From contig NZ_JAKRSA010000012.1 in NCBI RefSeq assembly GCF_022402485.1, positions 1-64,000 of the forward strand: a stretch of 64,000 nt of DNA, given 5' to 3'. A program made the translations under genes and the position numbers. The number at the start of each line of letters is the position of its first letter. Positions within the stretch are counted from its first letter, which is position 1. The notes under the pieces are model-generated. The model saw only the letters and a program-made list of their open reading frames with translations. It was not told where the DNA came from and did not search any database. The stretch is from Phenylobacterium sp. (GTDB lineage Bacteria > Pseudomonadota > Alphaproteobacteria > Caulobacterales > Caulobacteraceae). Below, piece after piece: positions 46,535 through 58,196 of this stretch.

Positions 46535-47364
46535 CTAGGCCGGTATGGAGCCGGCGCGGGCCATACGGACAGCCTTAGCCAGGGATTCAACTTTGGAAAG
46601 CACCCGGGCGGTCACGTCTTCGTTGCGCTCCAGGGCGTCGGCCACCTCGTCCACCAGGGCCGAGCCGACCACGGCAGCGTCGGCCACCTGGGCGATAGCG
46701 CCGGCGCGCTCCGGCGTCCGAATGCCAAAGCCCACCGCCACCGGCAGACCAGACGCAGCGCGGATGCGGGCCACGGCCGGCCGCACGGCCTCGGCGTCGG
46801 CCTCCTTGGCACCAGTCACCCCGGTCACGGAGACATAATAGACAAAGCCCGAGGTCCGCCGCAGGACCACCGGCAGGCGCTTGTCGTCGGTGGTAGGCGT
46901 CGCCAGCCGGATCAGGGAGATGTCGGCGGCGTCCAGGGCGTCGGCCAGGGGGTCGGCCTCCTCCGGCGGGCAGTCGACGACGATCAGCCCGTCAATGCCG
47001 GCGGCCGATGCGGCCTGGGCAAAGCCCTCAAAGCCCCAGGTCACCAGGGGATTGAGATACCCCATCATGATCAGGGGCGTGGTCTGATCGGTCTGGCGAA
47101 ACTCCGCAGCCAGGTCCAGTACGCCCTTCAGGGTCATGCCATTCTTGAGGGCGCGCTGGGCGGCCTTCTGGATCGGCGGGCCCTCGGCCATGGGATCGGA
47201 GAAGGGAAAGCCCAGCTCAATCAGATCAGCACCGGCGGCCGGCAGACCCTGCAGGATTTTCAGGGCCGTGGCCCGGTCCGGATCGCCAGCCATCACATAG
47301 GCGACAAAGGCGGCGCGATCCTGCGCCTTCAGCGCGGCAAACCGGGCGTCGATACGGGATTTCA

Positions 47365-47365
<1 letters not shown>
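46535..47365 (-). CDS. trpA: Tryptophan synthase alpha subunit
   Basis: The 276-residue TIM barrel has the catalytic Glu in [22 protein letters not shown] and the active-site Asp in [13 protein letters not shown]. It cleaves indole-3-glycerol phosphate and channels indole to TrpB. It begins within the trpB stop (1-base overlap), so the subunits are translationally coupled. Confidence 0.97.
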
Positions 47366-48606
<1,241 letters not shown>

Positions 48607-48634
48607 CGTCTTGCGCGTCCTTGCAAAGAGCTCG

Positions 48635-49285
48635 TCATGCGCGGCGCACGGCGTCTAGAAATGCCGTGATCAAAGCCGGGTCCTTTAGTCCGGGACCGCG
48701 CTCCACGCCAGAGGAAACGTCCACGGCGGGCGCGCCCGAGAGGCTGATGGCCTCAGCGACGTTCCAGGGATCAAGGCCGCCGGCCAGGAACCACGGCCTG
48801 GAAAACCGGCGACCCGATAACAGGGTCCAGTCGAAGCGGGCACCGACGCCGCCGGGCAGGGTTGCATCCTTGGGGGGGCGGCCCTCAAACATCAGGTGGT
48901 CTGCGGCACTCTCATAGGCGCTGACGCTGGTGAGGTCGTCTGGCCCGGACACCGGGATCACCTTGATGGTCTTTGCGCCGGTGCGCTGGCCGATGGCGGC
49001 CACCCGGGCCGGGGGCTCGGCCCCATGCAGCTGGATCAGGTCCGGGCGCAGGTGGGTCATGATCTGGTCGATGAGCGTATCGGACGGATCGACGCTGACC
49101 GCCACCACCTGGGCCTCGCCACGCACCGGCGCGGTCAGGGCACCGGCGGCTTCCGGGGTCACATTGCGTGGGCTGGCGGCAAAGAAGATGAAGCCCAGAT
49201 AGGCCGCACGCCCCTCCAGGGCGGCAGTGACCGCCTGCGGCGTGGACAGGCCGCAGATCTTCGAGGCGATGCGGGGGGCGCTCAT
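48635..49285 (-). CDS. trpF: Phosphoribosylanthranilate isomerase
   Basis: The 216-residue TIM barrel starts with [15 protein letters not shown] (catalytic Cys in KICG) and has [10 protein letters not shown] and [15 protein letters not shown]. It catalyses the isomerisation step of tryptophan synthesis. It is followed by trpB. Length is normal. Confidence 0.96.
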   Translation of the reverse strand: MSAPRIASKICGLSTPQAVTAALEGRAAYLGFIFFAASPRNVTPEAAGALTAPVRGEAQVVAVSVDPSDTLIDQIMTHLRPDLIQLHGAEPPARVAAIGQRTGAKTIKVIPVSGPDDLTSVSAYESAADHLMFEGRPPKDATLPGGVGARFDWTLLSGRRFSRPWFLAGGLDPWNVAEAISLSGAPAVDVSSGVERGPGLKDPALITAFLDAVRRA

Positions 49286-49336
49286 GTCTCGTCGATTAGG
49301 GGATCAGAACCCCGGTCCGCAAGGCGCCGGCGCAAA

Positions 49337-49795
49337 TCAGGTCTTGGGGGGCACCTTGGGCTTTGCGGGCGCCTTTAGGTCAGCCTGAGCTTTCAGCTGA
49401 TCCCGGATCTCCATCAGCAGCACCTCGGTAGGCGTGGGGGCCGGCTGGGCTTCCGGGGGCTTTTCAGCCTCGTTGCGCCGAATGGTGTTGACCAGCTTGA
49501 CCAGCAGGAAGACCGCCCAGGCCACGATCAGGAACTGGATCACCGTATTGATGAAGGCACCGTATTGGATGGCCACCAGTTCCACCGCCTCGGTGGCGGG
49601 ATCCTCCGGCCTCAGCACCCAGGTCAGGCGGGAAAAATCTACGCCGCCGGTGAGCAGCCCAATGGGAGGCATGATCACCTGGTCCACCAGGCTTTTGACG
49701 ATGGAATTGAAAGAGGCACCGATGATGACGCCTACGGCCAGGTCGATGACGTTACCGCGGGAGATGAACTCGCGGAATTCCGAGACGATGCTCAC
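49337..49795 (-). CDS. mscL: Large-conductance mechanosensitive channel
   Basis: The 152-residue protein starts MSIVSEFREFISRGNVIDLAVGVIIGASFNSIVKSLVDQVIMPPIGLLTGG, the conserved S1 and TM1 pore region of MscL, followed by a second helix (INTVIQFLIVAWAVFLLVKLVNTIRR) and a C-terminal helix. It forms the pentameric emergency channel of the inner membrane opened by hypo-osmotic stress. It lies 51 bases upstream of trpF on the same strand. Confidence 0.97.
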   Translation of the reverse strand: MSIVSEFREFISRGNVIDLAVGVIIGASFNSIVKSLVDQVIMPPIGLLTGGVDFSRLTWVLRPEDPATEAVELVAIQYGAFINTVIQFLIVAWAVFLLVKLVNTIRRNEAEKPPEAQPAPTPTEVLLMEIRDQLKAQADLKAPAKPKVPPKT

Positions 49796-49847
49796 GGGGG
49801 ACAGTCCTAGGGGTTAGGGAATCAAGGGACGCGGAACATCCCGCCGA

Positions 49848-50129
49848 TCAGTCGGCGTTAAGGCGCTCGCGCAGTTCCTTGCCGCTCTTGAAGAACGGGA
49901 CATGCTTGGCCTCGACGTCGACAGGCTCCCCTGTCCGCGGGTTGCGCCCGGAGCGGGCATCCCTGGCGCGGACCGACAGGGCGCCAAAGCCCCGCAGTTC
50001 GACGCGGCCCCCCTGTTCGAGGGCGACGATCATCTGCTCCAGGACGACGCCCACGACCCGCTCGATATCGCGCTGGGTCAGATGGGGGTTTTCCTCGGCC
50101 AGACGGGCGATCAGTTCAGATTTGATCAT
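49848..50129 (-). CDS. ihfB: Integration host factor subunit beta
   Basis: The 93-residue HU/IHF-fold DNA-bending protein starts [23 protein letters not shown] and has the beta-arm [12 protein letters not shown] with the intercalating proline. It pairs with IhfA. ATG 50129 is the conserved start; the frame runs to 50480 only through the rpsA terminator region. The rpsA-ihfB order is widely conserved, but here a strong terminator separates them. Confidence 0.95.
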   Translation of the reverse strand: MIKSELIARLAEENPHLTQRDIERVVGVVLEQMIVALEQGGRVELRGFGALSVRARDARSGRNPRTGEPVDVEAKHVPFFKSGKELRERLNAD

Positions 50130-50232
50130 CGTACTTTCCGGAGGTTCGGCGGGGGCGACCATGGGCGAGTCCCTGAGGATGTTCAAGGCCATATGCGGCC
50201 CCACCGTCCAGGAACCCGGCCCTCCGGACACG

Positions 50233-50263
50233 AAAAAGCCCCGCCCGGAAATCCGGACGGGGC
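50233..50263 (-). terminator. Rho-independent terminator after rpsA
   Basis: On the minus strand GCCCCGTCCGG pairs with CCGGGCGGGGC (50263-50238) and is followed by five T (50237-50233). It lies 30 bases past the rpsA stop and about 104 bases before ihfB, implying that ihfB has its own promoter in 50130-50232. Confidence 0.88.
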
Positions 50264-50292
50264 CTTTCCTCATCATGGAACAGGCAGGACGA

Positions 50293-52005
50293 TCAGTCCT
50301 TGCCGGCGCCCTTTTCACGGAGAGCCGCGCCAAGGATGTCCCCGAGGGACGCGCCGGAGTCCGACGAGCCGAACTGCTCGATGGCTTCCTTTTCCTCGGC
50401 CATTTCCAGGGCCTTGATCGACAGGGACAGGCGACGGGCACCCTTGTCGACATTGGCCACCTGAGCATCGACGCGGTCACCCACGGCGAAGCGCTCGGGG
50501 CGCTGGTCGGCCCGGTCGCGGGACAGGTCAGACTTGCGGATGAAGGCCGTCATCGGGGCTTCATCATCGCCGAGCCGGACTTCGATGCCGCCCGAAGTGA
50601 CCTCGGTGACGGTGACCGTCACGGTCTGGCCCTTGCGGTAGGCGTCGCCAGCCATGGGATCACCAGCCAGCTGCTTGATGCCGAGCGAGATGCGCTCCTT
50701 TTCGACATCAACATCCAGCACCTGCGCCTTGACCATCTCACCCTTCTGATAGCGGGTGATGACCTCTTCGCCGGGCGCGGTCCAGTCCAGGTCGGACAGG
50801 TGGACCATGCCGTCGATGTCGTTCTCCAGGCCGATGAACAGGCCGAACTCGGTGGCGTTCTTGACTTCGCCCTCGACGGTGGAGCCGACCGGATGGGTTT
50901 CCAGGAAGGCGTCCCAGGGGTTGGCCATGGCCTGCTTCAGGCCCAGCGACACGCGACGCTTGGACGGATCGACGTCCAGCACCACCACGTCGACTTCCTG
51001 CGAGGTGGAGACGATCTTGCCCGGATGGACGTTCTTCTTGGTCCAGGACATTTCCGACACGTGCACCAGGCCCTCGACCCCGGCTTCCAGCTCCACGAAG
51101 GCGCCGTAGTCGGTGATGTTGGTGATGCGGCCGGTGAACTTGGCACCGACGGGATACTTGGCTTCCACGCCGTCCCAGGGGTCGGACTGCAGCTGCTTCA
51201 TGCCGAGCGAGATACGCTGGGTGTCGGGGTTGATCTTGACGATCTGCACCTTGACCGTGTCGCCCACCGCCAGAACCTGGCTCGGATGGTTGACGCGCTT
51301 CCAGCTCATGTCGGTGACATGCAGCAGGCCGTCGATGCCGCCCAGGTCCACGAACGCACCGTAATCGGTGATGTTCTTGACCACGCCTTCGCGGACTTCG
51401 CCTTCCAGCAGCTGAGCCACCAGCTCGGTGCGCTGCTCGGCGCGGGCCTCTTCCAGAATGGCCCGGCGGGAGACAACGATATTGCCCCGGGGACGGTCCA
51501 TCTTGAGAATGGCGAAGGGCTGTTCCTTGCCCATCAGCGGGCCGACGTCGCGGACCGGGCGGATATCGACCTGGCTGCCCGGCAGGAAGGCCGAGGCGCC
51601 GCCGAGATCGACGGTGAAGCCGCCCTTCACGCGGCCGACGATGGAGCCCATGACCGGCTCGTTCAGGGCATAGACCCCTTCCAGACGGGTCCAGGCCTCT
51701 TCGCGGCGGGCCTTGTCGCGGCTGATCACCGCTTCGCCCATGGCGTTTTCGACCCGCTCGAGGAAGACCTCGACCGTATCGCCGATGGCCACAACGGCCT
51801 TGCTGTCGTCTTCGCCGCCGAATTCCTTCAGCAGGACGCGGCCCTCGGTCTTGAGGCCCACATCGATGATGGCGAAGTCCTTTTCGATGCCCACCACCAG
51901 GCCCTTGACCACGGTGCCTTCCATGAAGTCACGGCCGCCAAGCGACTCGTCGAGGAGGGCGGCGAAGTCGTCGCGGGAGGGGGAGAGGCTCATATCGTCA
52001 GCCAT
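50293..52005 (-). CDS. rpsA: 30S ribosomal protein S1
   Basis: The 570-residue protein is built of six S1 RNA-binding domains, visible as repeated blocks such as [41 protein letters not shown] and [21 protein letters not shown]. It helps mRNA binding on the 30S subunit. ATG 52005 starts [21 protein letters not shown]. The length is typical. It is downstream of cmk with a 175-base gap that probably contains its promoter. Confidence 0.98.
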   Translation of the reverse strand: MADDMSLSPSRDDFAALLDESLGGRDFMEGTVVKGLVVGIEKDFAIIDVGLKTEGRVLLKEFGGEDDSKAVVAIGDTVEVFLERVENAMGEAVISRDKARREEAWTRLEGVYALNEPVMGSIVGRVKGGFTVDLGGASAFLPGSQVDIRPVRDVGPLMGKEQPFAILKMDRPRGNIVVSRRAILEEARAEQRTELVAQLLEGEVREGVVKNITDYGAFVDLGGIDGLLHVTDMSWKRVNHPSQVLAVGDTVKVQIVKINPDTQRISLGMKQLQSDPWDGVEAKYPVGAKFTGRITNITDYGAFVELEAGVEGLVHVSEMSWTKKNVHPGKIVSTSQEVDVVVLDVDPSKRRVSLGLKQAMANPWDAFLETHPVGSTVEGEVKNATEFGLFIGLENDIDGMVHLSDLDWTAPGEEVITRYQKGEMVKAQVLDVDVEKERISLGIKQLAGDPMAGDAYRKGQTVTVTVTEVTSGGIEVRLGDDEAPMTAFIRKSDLSRDRADQRPERFAVGDRVDAQVANVDKGARRLSLSIKALEMAEEKEAIEQFGSSDSGASLGDILGAALREKGAGKD

Positions 52006-52180
52006 AGTGTTCTTTCGTTCGAATTGACCTCGGGCGCCTGGCCGCGCGCGGTCTCAGGACGGATTCCCGGTGTCAGGTTAGGGGTTGCAACCGAAAACGT
52101 GAGGCGAGCCTCTCGCGATGAATTCGCCCGCAGCCGACGAGGAAAAGGCGCGGTTGGATTTGCTCGCCCAGCTGCCCTGT

Positions 52181-52828
52181 TCAGGAAAGTTGGGCGGCGC
52201 GCGCCGCCTCGACGATGCGGCGGGCCGCATCGGCGGCTTGGTCTATAGTCATTTCCGAGGTGTCCAGCAAGACAGCGTCCGGCGCCGGTGCCATGGGTGC
52301 CGCCGCCCGGCCGGAGTCGCGGGCGTCACGGACCCGGATATCGGCCAGCACCTCGGCCAGGTCGACCCCCTCGCCCTGGCCCGTCAGCTGGCGCCAGCGG
52401 CGCTCAGCGCGCACCTCCGGCCTGGCGGTGACATAGAGCTTGGCCCCAGCCGTGGGGCAGATCACCGTACCCATGTCGCGCCCGTCCAGCACCGCCCCCC
52501 CGGGTTGTTCGGCAAAGTCCCGCTGCAGGGCCAGCAGCACCTGACGAACCTCGGGATGGACAGCCACCTGGCTGGCGGCCTCGCCGGCGGCGCGGGTGCG
52601 AAAGGCGTCCTGGTCCAGGGCCTCTGGCCGCAGGTCCCGGGCGATGGCGGCGGCGGCCAACGGGTCACCCAGATCCCCGCCGGCCTGCTGCAGCAGCACT
52701 CCGACGGCCCTATAGAGCAGGCCTGAGTCCAGCACAGGCAGGCCATAAATGCGGCCCAGTCCTGCTGCGATCGTGCCCTTACCCGAGGCCGCAGGACCAT
52801 CAACGGTGATCACCTGGGAGCCGCTCAT
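52181..52828 (-). CDS. cmk: Cytidylate kinase
   Basis: The 215-residue kinase has the P-loop [18 protein letters not shown], the CMP-binding YRAVGV and [22 protein letters not shown]. It phosphorylates CMP and dCMP. It overlaps the aroA stop by 4 bases (ATGA) and precedes rpsA, as in many proteobacteria. Confidence 0.97.
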   Translation of the reverse strand: MSGSQVITVDGPAASGKGTIAAGLGRIYGLPVLDSGLLYRAVGVLLQQAGGDLGDPLAAAAIARDLRPEALDQDAFRTRAAGEAASQVAVHPEVRQVLLALQRDFAEQPGGAVLDGRDMGTVICPTAGAKLYVTARPEVRAERRWRQLTGQGEGVDLAEVLADIRVRDARDSGRAAAPMAPAPDAVLLDTSEMTIDQAADAARRIVEAARAAQLS

Positions 52829-54177
52829 GCGGTCAGGCGGTCCGCCACGGTGATCTGACCGCCCAGACCGCTCATCATCTCGACAAAGCCCGGAAAGCTA
52901 GTGGCGATCATGCCAGGCTCGTCCACGGTGACCGGCGCCTCGGCGGCCAGCCCCAGGACCAGGTGAGCCATGGCGATGCGGTGATCCCCGTGGGTGGTCA
53001 CCTGAGCCCCCCCGGCCACCGGATGGTTGGCCCGGGCCGTCCCGCTGACAATCAGGCCCTCAGGCTCCTCCTCGACACTGACTCCGCAGGCCGCGAGGCC
53101 CGCAGCGGTCAGGGCGATGCGGTCGCTTTCCTTGACCCGCATCTCGCCGATGCCACGCATGATGGTTGGCCCTGAAGCGCAGGCGGCGGCGACCGCCAGG
53201 ATCGGATATTCATCGATCATGGCCGGGGCCCGCTCCGGGGGCACGACCACGCCGTGCAGGGACGAATGGCGGGCCGTGATGTCCCCCACCTGATCGCCGC
53301 CTTCGTCCCGGACGTTGGAGATCACCAGATCGGCGCCCATCTCCTGCAGGGTCAGGAACAGGGCGGTCCGCAAGGGATTGAGCAGCACCCCCTCCACGGT
53401 CACCTCAGAGCCTGGCGTAATCAGCGCCGCCACCAGGGGGAAGGCCGCCGAGGAGGGATCGCCGGGGACCGCCACCTGAGCGCCGCTCAGGGTTTGAGCG
53501 CCGGGCACAGTGATCAGGCGGGCGCCATCGGCCATCAGCTCGATCTCGACCTTGGCCCCGAAGGCCCGCAGCATGCGTTCGGTGTGATCACGGGTGGCCT
53601 CAGGCTCAATGACCTGGGCACCGCCTGCCGCATGCAGGCCCGCCAGCAGCACCGCCGACTTCACCTGTGCCGACGGCTCGGGCAGCCGATAGGCGATGGT
53701 TTTCAGACCGCCGCCCCGCAGGGTCAAAGGCAGCCGCCCGCCGGAGCGGGCGATCCAGGTCGCCCCCATTTCCCCCAGGGGCTTGAGCACCCGGTTCATT
53801 GGGCGCCCCCGAAGGGAAGCATCGCCGGTGAAGGTGGCGCTGAGGTCGAAACCGGCAGCTGCCCCCATGATCAGCCGCACCCCGGTGCCGGCATTGCCGC
53901 AATCGACCACGTCCAGGGGCTCAGCAAAGCCCCCCTGGCCCTCGACGCGCCAAGCGCCAGGCCCCAGGCGCTCGACGCGGGCACCAAAGGCCGCCATTGC
54001 CTGGGCGGTGCGCTTGACGTCCTCGCCCTCGAGCAGGCCGGTGATATCTGTGGTTCCGCTGGCCATGGCACCCAGGATCAGGGCGCGATGGGAAATGGAC
54101 TTGTCGCCGGGAGCGCGGACACGGCCCCGCAGCGGGCCGCCGCGGGTCGCGGTCAGTCCAGCCGCCGTGATGGAAAT
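52825..54177 (-). CDS. aroA: 3-phosphoshikimate 1-carboxyvinyltransferase (EPSP synthase)
   Basis: The enzyme of 450 residues, sixth step of the shikimate pathway, has [34 protein letters not shown] and [17 protein letters not shown]. No ATG, GTG or TTG lies at the expected N-terminus. A strong GAGGAGG sits five bases before an in-frame ATT at 54177, and translation from there gives (M)[17 protein letters not shown], which by memory lines up with the MSLAGLKSAPGG start of Caulobacter AroA. The only in-frame alternative upstream, TTG 54297, lacks a ribosome site and adds 40 unconserved residues overlapping a divergent gene. The enzyme call is secure; the ATT start is a proposal. Confidence 0.9.
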   Translation of the reverse strand: MSITAAGLTATRGGPLRGRVRAPGDKSISHRALILGAMASGTTDITGLLEGEDVKRTAQAMAAFGARVERLGPGAWRVEGQGGFAEPLDVVDCGNAGTGVRLIMGAAAGFDLSATFTGDASLRGRPMNRVLKPLGEMGATWIARSGGRLPLTLRGGGLKTIAYRLPEPSAQVKSAVLLAGLHAAGGAQVIEPEATRDHTERMLRAFGAKVEIELMADGARLITVPGAQTLSGAQVAVPGDPSSAAFPLVAALITPGSEVTVEGVLLNPLRTALFLTLQEMGADLVISNVRDEGGDQVGDITARHSSLHGVVVPPERAPAMIDEYPILAVAAACASGPTIMRGIGEMRVKESDRIALTAAGLAACGVSVEEEPEGLIVSGTARANHPVAGGAQVTTHGDHRIAMAHLVLGLAAEAPVTVDEPGMIATSFPGFVEMMSGLGGQITVADRLTA

Positions 54178-54290
54178 GGACGCCTCCTCAAGGCCTTGGG
54201 TTTGTCCGTGGGGCTTTGCTTTTGACAGCCGCCCTGGCCCGTGGCAAGGGAGCCGGCTTCTGTCAAACCGCTCTTTAGGGGATCGCCCAC

Positions 54291-54761
54291 GTGGCAAATC
54301 CAGAGTTGGGCGCCAAGCAGGTTTGCCCGAACTGCCAGGCCAAGTTCTACGACCTGACCAAGCGACCGGCTGTGTGCCCCAAGTGCCATCACGAATTTGA
54401 TCCCGATGAGGCGGTCAAAACCCGCCGCGTTCGCGGTCGCGCGCCCATGCCAGAGCCGGAGGCCGAGGCCGAAGATCAGGTCAAGGCCCGCGGCGAGGAC
54501 GACGAGGACGAGGACGAGGACCTCGGCACGCCCGAGATCGACGAGATCGAAGATCCCGCCGTCGAGGACGATGAGGATGAGGACGCCGAGCCCGTCGAGC
54601 GCGTGGCCAAGAAAAAGTCCCCCGACGCCGACCTGGCCGGCTTCAGCGATGAAGACGACCTGGAAGACGACGACGACGAGGCCGTGCCCTTCCTCGAGGA
54701 AGAGGACGAGGATTTTGACGACGCCGATCTCGAGGGAATCCCCGAACCGGACGAAGATTGA
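54291..54761 (+). CDS. TIGR02300 family acidic zinc-ribbon protein
   Basis: The 156-residue protein starts (GTG 54291) [40 protein letters not shown], a CxxC...CxxC zinc ribbon with the FYDL signature, then a very acidic tail rich in Asp-Glu runs. This architecture defines the alphaproteobacterial TIGR02300 family, whose function is unknown. It diverges from aroA and precedes a tRNA-Ala gene, as in related genomes. Confidence 0.93.
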   Translation: MANPELGAKQVCPNCQAKFYDLTKRPAVCPKCHHEFDPDEAVKTRRVRGRAPMPEPEAEAEDQVKARGEDDEDEDEDLGTPEIDEIEDPAVEDDEDEDAEPVERVAKKKSPDADLAGFSDEDDLEDDDDEAVPFLEEEDEDFDDADLEGIPEPDED

Positions 54762-54791
54762 GGTCCCGGCGATCAGCCCTGAAAATGGTGC

Positions 54792-54819
54792 TTGATCGCC
54801 GCAAGACCTTTGACTAGGT
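54792..54819 (+). promoter_or_regulatory. Putative promoter of tRNA-Ala
   Basis: TTGATCG (54792-54798), a 13-base spacer and GACTAGGT (54812-54819) resemble the Caulobacter housekeeping promoter consensus. It is 48 bases upstream of the tRNA. Confidence 0.45.
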
Positions 54820-54828
54820 TCCGCGCCT

Positions 54829-54854
54829 CTTCGGGAGGGCAAGCCCGCCCGAAG
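54829..54854 (+). other. Hairpin in the tRNA-Ala leader
   Basis: CTTCGGG-A-GGGC-AA-GCCC-G-CCCGAAG folds on itself with one A-G mismatch (arms 54829-54840 and 54843-54854), ending 12 bases before the mature tRNA 5' end. There is no T-run. It may protect the precursor or influence RNase P processing. Confidence 0.4.
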
Positions 54855-54866
54855 AACCCAGGACCT

Positions 54867-54942
54867 GGGGCTATAGCTCAGCTGGTAGAGCGCTTGAATG
54901 GCATTCAAGAGGTCAGCGGTTCGACTCCGCTTAGCTCCACCA
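54867..54942 (+). tRNA. tRNA-Ala (anticodon GGC)
   Basis: A 76-base cloverleaf: acceptor GGGGCTA pairs with TAGCTCC, the D-arm is AGCTCAGCTGGTAGAGC, the anticodon stem CTTGA/TCAAG frames loop ATGGCAT with anticodon GGC, and the T-arm contains GGTTCGACTCC. The discriminator A and CCA (54940-54942) are encoded. It reads GCC alanine codons, abundant in this genome. Confidence 0.97.
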
Positions 54943-54946
54943 TGGA

Positions 54947-54980
54947 GGCCCGCAGGTAACCCTGCGGGCCTTCGCCTTTT
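54947..54980 (+). terminator. Rho-independent terminator after tRNA-Ala
   Basis: GGCCCGCAGG-TAAC-CCTGCGGGCC (54947-54970) forms a perfect 10-base stem and is followed by TTCGCCTTTT. It begins 5 bases after the tRNA CCA end. Confidence 0.85.
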
Positions 54981-55175
54981 GTGGATGATGCACTCTGTCA
55001 ATGCTGAGGCACAGCGGCGCTGCGGTTGCAATCGTGGCTCAGGCCGGGCATAGCCGACCCCATCGACGGACCCGGCTTGCCGGGTGGCTCGGCCGGGCGC
55101 CTATCCCCCGGACAACGCACGGCCCCCTGAGGCGCTCGCTGCCCTGGGCCCGATGAATGACTGAAACCCGAACAT

Positions 55176-56660
55176 ATGACTCTCCTCGCTAAGCTGAGGC
55201 GCGATTGGCTGTTCAATGTGCGCGGCGATGTCCTGGCCGGTATCGTGGTCGCCCTGGCCCTGATCCCCGAAGCCATCGGCTTTTCGGTGATCGCCGGAGT
55301 TGACCCCCGCGTCGGCCTCTATGCCTCTTTTTCCATTGCCGTCATCATCGCCTTCACGGGCGGGCGGCCCGGCATGATCTCGGCGGCCACCGCGGCCATC
55401 GCCCTGCTGGTCGGTGACCTGGTCCGGGATCACGGGGTGGAATACCTGTTCGCCGCCACCGTCCTGATGGGCGTGCTGCAGATCGGCGCGGGCCTCGCCA
55501 AGCTGGGCGGGCTTATGCGCTATGTGTCCCGCTCGGTGATCACCGGCTTCGTCAATGCGCTGGCCATCCTGATCTTCATGGCCCAGCTGCCTGAGCTGAT
55601 CGGCATGGGCTGGCAGACCTACGCCATGGTCGCGGCTGGCCTCGGGGTGATCTATCTGTTCCCCCGCCTGACCCGGGCCATCCCCTCGCCCCTGGTGGCC
55701 ATCGTGCTGCTTTCGGGGGTCGCGATCTATATGGGTCTCGACGTCCGCAGGGTGGGCGATCTCGGTGAACTGCCCACCAGCATCCCGTTCTTCCATTTCC
55801 CGCAGGTGCCTCTGACCCTGGAGACCCTGCAGATCATCTTCCCCTATGCCGCGACCATGGCCGTGGTCGGCCTGCTGGAAAGCCTGCTGACCGCCACCAT
55901 CATCGATGACCTGACCGATACGGGCTCCGACAAGAACCGCGAGTGTCGCGGCCAGGGGATCGCCAACTTCGCCACCGGCTTCCTGGGGGGCATGGGCGGC
56001 TGCGCCATGATCGGCCAGTCGGTGATCAATGTGAAATCTGGCGGTCGGGGGCGACTGTCGGCCCTGGTGGCTGGGAGCTTTCTGCTGTTCCTGATCGTGG
56101 TTCTGGGGCCGTGGGTGGCCCAGATCCCCATGGCCGCCCTGGTGGCGGTGATGATCATGGTCTCGATCGGCACCTTCAACTGGGGCTCGATCCGCAACCT
56201 GCGCAGCCATCCGTGGTCATCCTCAGTGGTCATGGTTGCTACGGTGGTGGTGGTTGTCGCCACCCATGACCTGGCCCGCGGCGTCCTGGTGGGCGTCCTG
56301 CTCAGCGGCATCTTCTTCGCCCGCAAGGTCGCCCGGATCGTGGCCGTGCAGAGCGCCTTGAGCCCCGATGGCCGTACCCGGACCTATGACGTCGAGGGCC
56401 AGATTTTCTTTGCGTCCGCTGACACCTTCGCAGCCGCCTTCGACTTCAAGGAGGTGATCGAGAACGTGGTGATCAATGTGTCCCAGGCTCATTTCTGGGA
56501 CATCTCGGCCGTGGGCGCTCTGGACCGGGCGGTGCTCAAGTTCCGCCGGGAAGGGACCACGGTCGAGGTCGTCGGCCTGAACGCCGCCAGCGCCACCCTG
56601 GTTGATCGCTTCGGTGAACACGACAAGGACGGCGCCGAAATCCAGCTCGGGGCCCACTGA
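55176..56660 (+). CDS. SulP family anion transporter with STAS domain
   Basis: The 494-residue inner-membrane protein has the SulP/SLC26 transmembrane core starting [35 protein letters not shown] and about 10-12 further helices, then a C-terminal STAS domain (about 385-494, with [23 protein letters not shown]). It imports sulfate, bicarbonate or another anion; which one cannot be read. It is followed after 12 bases by a universal stress protein gene and likely forms an operon with it. Confidence 0.92.
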   Translation: MTLLAKLRRDWLFNVRGDVLAGIVVALALIPEAIGFSVIAGVDPRVGLYASFSIAVIIAFTGGRPGMISAATAAIALLVGDLVRDHGVEYLFAATVLMGVLQIGAGLAKLGGLMRYVSRSVITGFVNALAILIFMAQLPELIGMGWQTYAMVAAGLGVIYLFPRLTRAIPSPLVAIVLLSGVAIYMGLDVRRVGDLGELPTSIPFFHFPQVPLTLETLQIIFPYAATMAVVGLLESLLTATIIDDLTDTGSDKNRECRGQGIANFATGFLGGMGGCAMIGQSVINVKSGGRGRLSALVAGSFLLFLIVVLGPWVAQIPMAALVAVMIMVSIGTFNWGSIRNLRSHPWSSSVVMVATVVVVVATHDLARGVLVGVLLSGIFFARKVARIVAVQSALSPDGRTRTYDVEGQIFFASADTFAAAFDFKEVIENVVINVSQAHFWDISAVGALDRAVLKFRREGTTVEVVGLNAASATLVDRFGEHDKDGAEIQLGAH

Positions 56661-56672
56661 GGAGGATCAAGC

Positions 56673-57527
56673 ATGCCCAAACTGCTTTGCGCCATCGACG
56701 CCTCAACCTACGGCCCCAGCCTCTGTGACCACGCCGCCTGGTTCGCCAACCGCATGGGTGCCCGCGTGGATGTGCTGCATGTCCTCGACCGGGCCGAAAG
56801 AGGGGCAGGTGCCGGCCTTGACCTCTCCGGCAGTGTTGGCCTCGGCGCCAGCGAGGTGTTGCTGGAACAACTGACCAAGGCCGATGAGGCCAGGGCGCAA
56901 GCGGCCCAGGCCCATGGCCGGGACATGCTGGAAAGCGCCGCTCGCCGACTGACCGACGCCGGCGTTGCCGACGTCAGCCTTCTCCACCGCCACGGGGAGG
57001 TCGCCGAGACGATCATCGAGTTGGCAGCCAGCTTCGACCTGGTGATCATCGGCAAGCGGGGCGAGGGGCGAAATTTCGAGGAAGGCCGGCTAGGTGCCAA
57101 GGTCGAACGGGTGGTGCGCGGCAGCGCGCGGCCGATCCTGGTGGCGCCACGGGTGTTCATGCCCATCACTCGGGTGGTGGTGGCCTTTGACGGCGGGACC
57201 AGCGCAACCAAGGCCCTGACCCACGTGCTGAGCAATCAGGCCTTCGCCGATCTCGAAATTGTCGTGGCAATCGTCGCGGACGCCGGCACCCAGCGCGACG
57301 TCCGCGTCGAGGCGGCACAGGGGCTCCTGGCCGGCCGGGCCGACGCCGAGGTGAAGACGCTGCAAGGCGATGTTGAAGCTGTGCTCAAGGGCGAGCTGAG
57401 GCAAGGCGCTGGCGACCTGCTGGTCATGGGTGCCTATGGCCACTCGCGGATCCGCGAATTGTTCCTTGGCTCCACAACGACGGCAATGATCCGCACCGGC
57501 AAGGTTCCGGTGCTGTTGTTCCGCTAG
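56673..57527 (+). CDS. Universal stress protein (two tandem Usp domains)
   Basis: The 284-residue protein has two UspA folds. The first (about 1-155) ends LVIIGKRGEGRNFEEGRLGAKVERVVRGSARPILVAPR; the second (about 158-284) ends LLVMGAYGHSRIRELFLGSTTTAMIRTGKVPVLLFR, with the G-x2-G-x9-G-(S/T) ATP-binding pattern. Such proteins increase survival under starvation or low oxygen. It is 12 bases after the SulP gene with AGGAGG before its ATG, and stands in a stress-related group with Hsp20. Confidence 0.93.
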   Translation: MPKLLCAIDASTYGPSLCDHAAWFANRMGARVDVLHVLDRAERGAGAGLDLSGSVGLGASEVLLEQLTKADEARAQAAQAHGRDMLESAARRLTDAGVADVSLLHRHGEVAETIIELAASFDLVIIGKRGEGRNFEEGRLGAKVERVVRGSARPILVAPRVFMPITRVVVAFDGGTSATKALTHVLSNQAFADLEIVVAIVADAGTQRDVRVEAAQGLLAGRADAEVKTLQGDVEAVLKGELRQGAGDLLVMGAYGHSRIRELFLGSTTTAMIRTGKVPVLLFR

Positions 57528-57649
57528 AGCCGGCTGAGACATTGAAACCTGGCCGCCTCATCGCCAGATAAAGTCCAACCGAAAGTCCTGCGCCAGCGTG
57601 ATGGGTGGGGCTTCCGGGGAGTCGCTTGCTGATGAGGACTCGAGGACAG

Positions 57650-58072
57650 ATGACCCGGACGATCCTATTCGACAGCCCTTTTCTCCTGGGCTTTGAGCAC
57701 ACTCGCGCCCGGATTGAGCGCGCTGCCAAGGCCGCCGCCGAGGCCTATCCCCCCTACAATGTGGAAGATTGCGGCGCGGGGCGGCTGCGCATCACCCTGG
57801 CCGTGGCCGGCTTCACGCCGGACCAGCTGCATGTGAATGTGGAAGACCGCCAGCTGGTGATCGCCGGCGCCCGCAAGGACGAGGCGGGCAAGGACGAGGA
57901 CGCCTATCTGCACCGGGGAATCGCGGCCCGGGGCTTCCTGCGCACCTTTGTCCTGGCCGATGGCATGGTGGTCGAAGGCGCCACCCTGGAGCATGGCCTG
58001 CTGCACATTGACCTGGCCCGGCCCGAACCGGAGACCGTGATCAAGCGCATTCCCATTCGCACCGCGGGCTGA
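57650..58072 (+). CDS. Hsp20/alpha-crystallin small heat shock protein
   Basis: The 140-residue chaperone starts MTRTILFDSPFLLGFEHTRARIERAAKAA, the N-terminus of the alphaproteobacterial IbpA/HspD-type sHsp, and has the alpha-crystallin domain (RLRITLAVAGFTPDQLHVNVEDRQLVIAG to GFLRTFVLADGMVVEGATLEHGLLHIDLARPEP). ATG 57650 has GAGGA upstream and is preferred to ATG 57605. The DUF1150 gene that follows is a regular partner of this Hsp20 class. Confidence 0.93.
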   Translation: MTRTILFDSPFLLGFEHTRARIERAAKAAAEAYPPYNVEDCGAGRLRITLAVAGFTPDQLHVNVEDRQLVIAGARKDEAGKDEDAYLHRGIAARGFLRTFVLADGMVVEGATLEHGLLHIDLARPEPETVIKRIPIRTAG

Positions 58073-58196
58073 GTTTCATCGCCCCTGCCGCGCGCCCTAA
58101 CCCCTTGGCCAGCCTGACCGGCGGCCGCGCAGACGCCAGACCCCCGGCTGAACCGGCGAGGCTCCGGCGCGTTGCCAATCCATGGAGGTGCTCATC

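Noticed and set aside
49879-52248. A 789-codon plus-strand frame opposite ihfB, rpsA and the start of cmk
   Set aside because: Antisense shadow of ribosomal protein S1; codon use and composition are those of a reversed frame.
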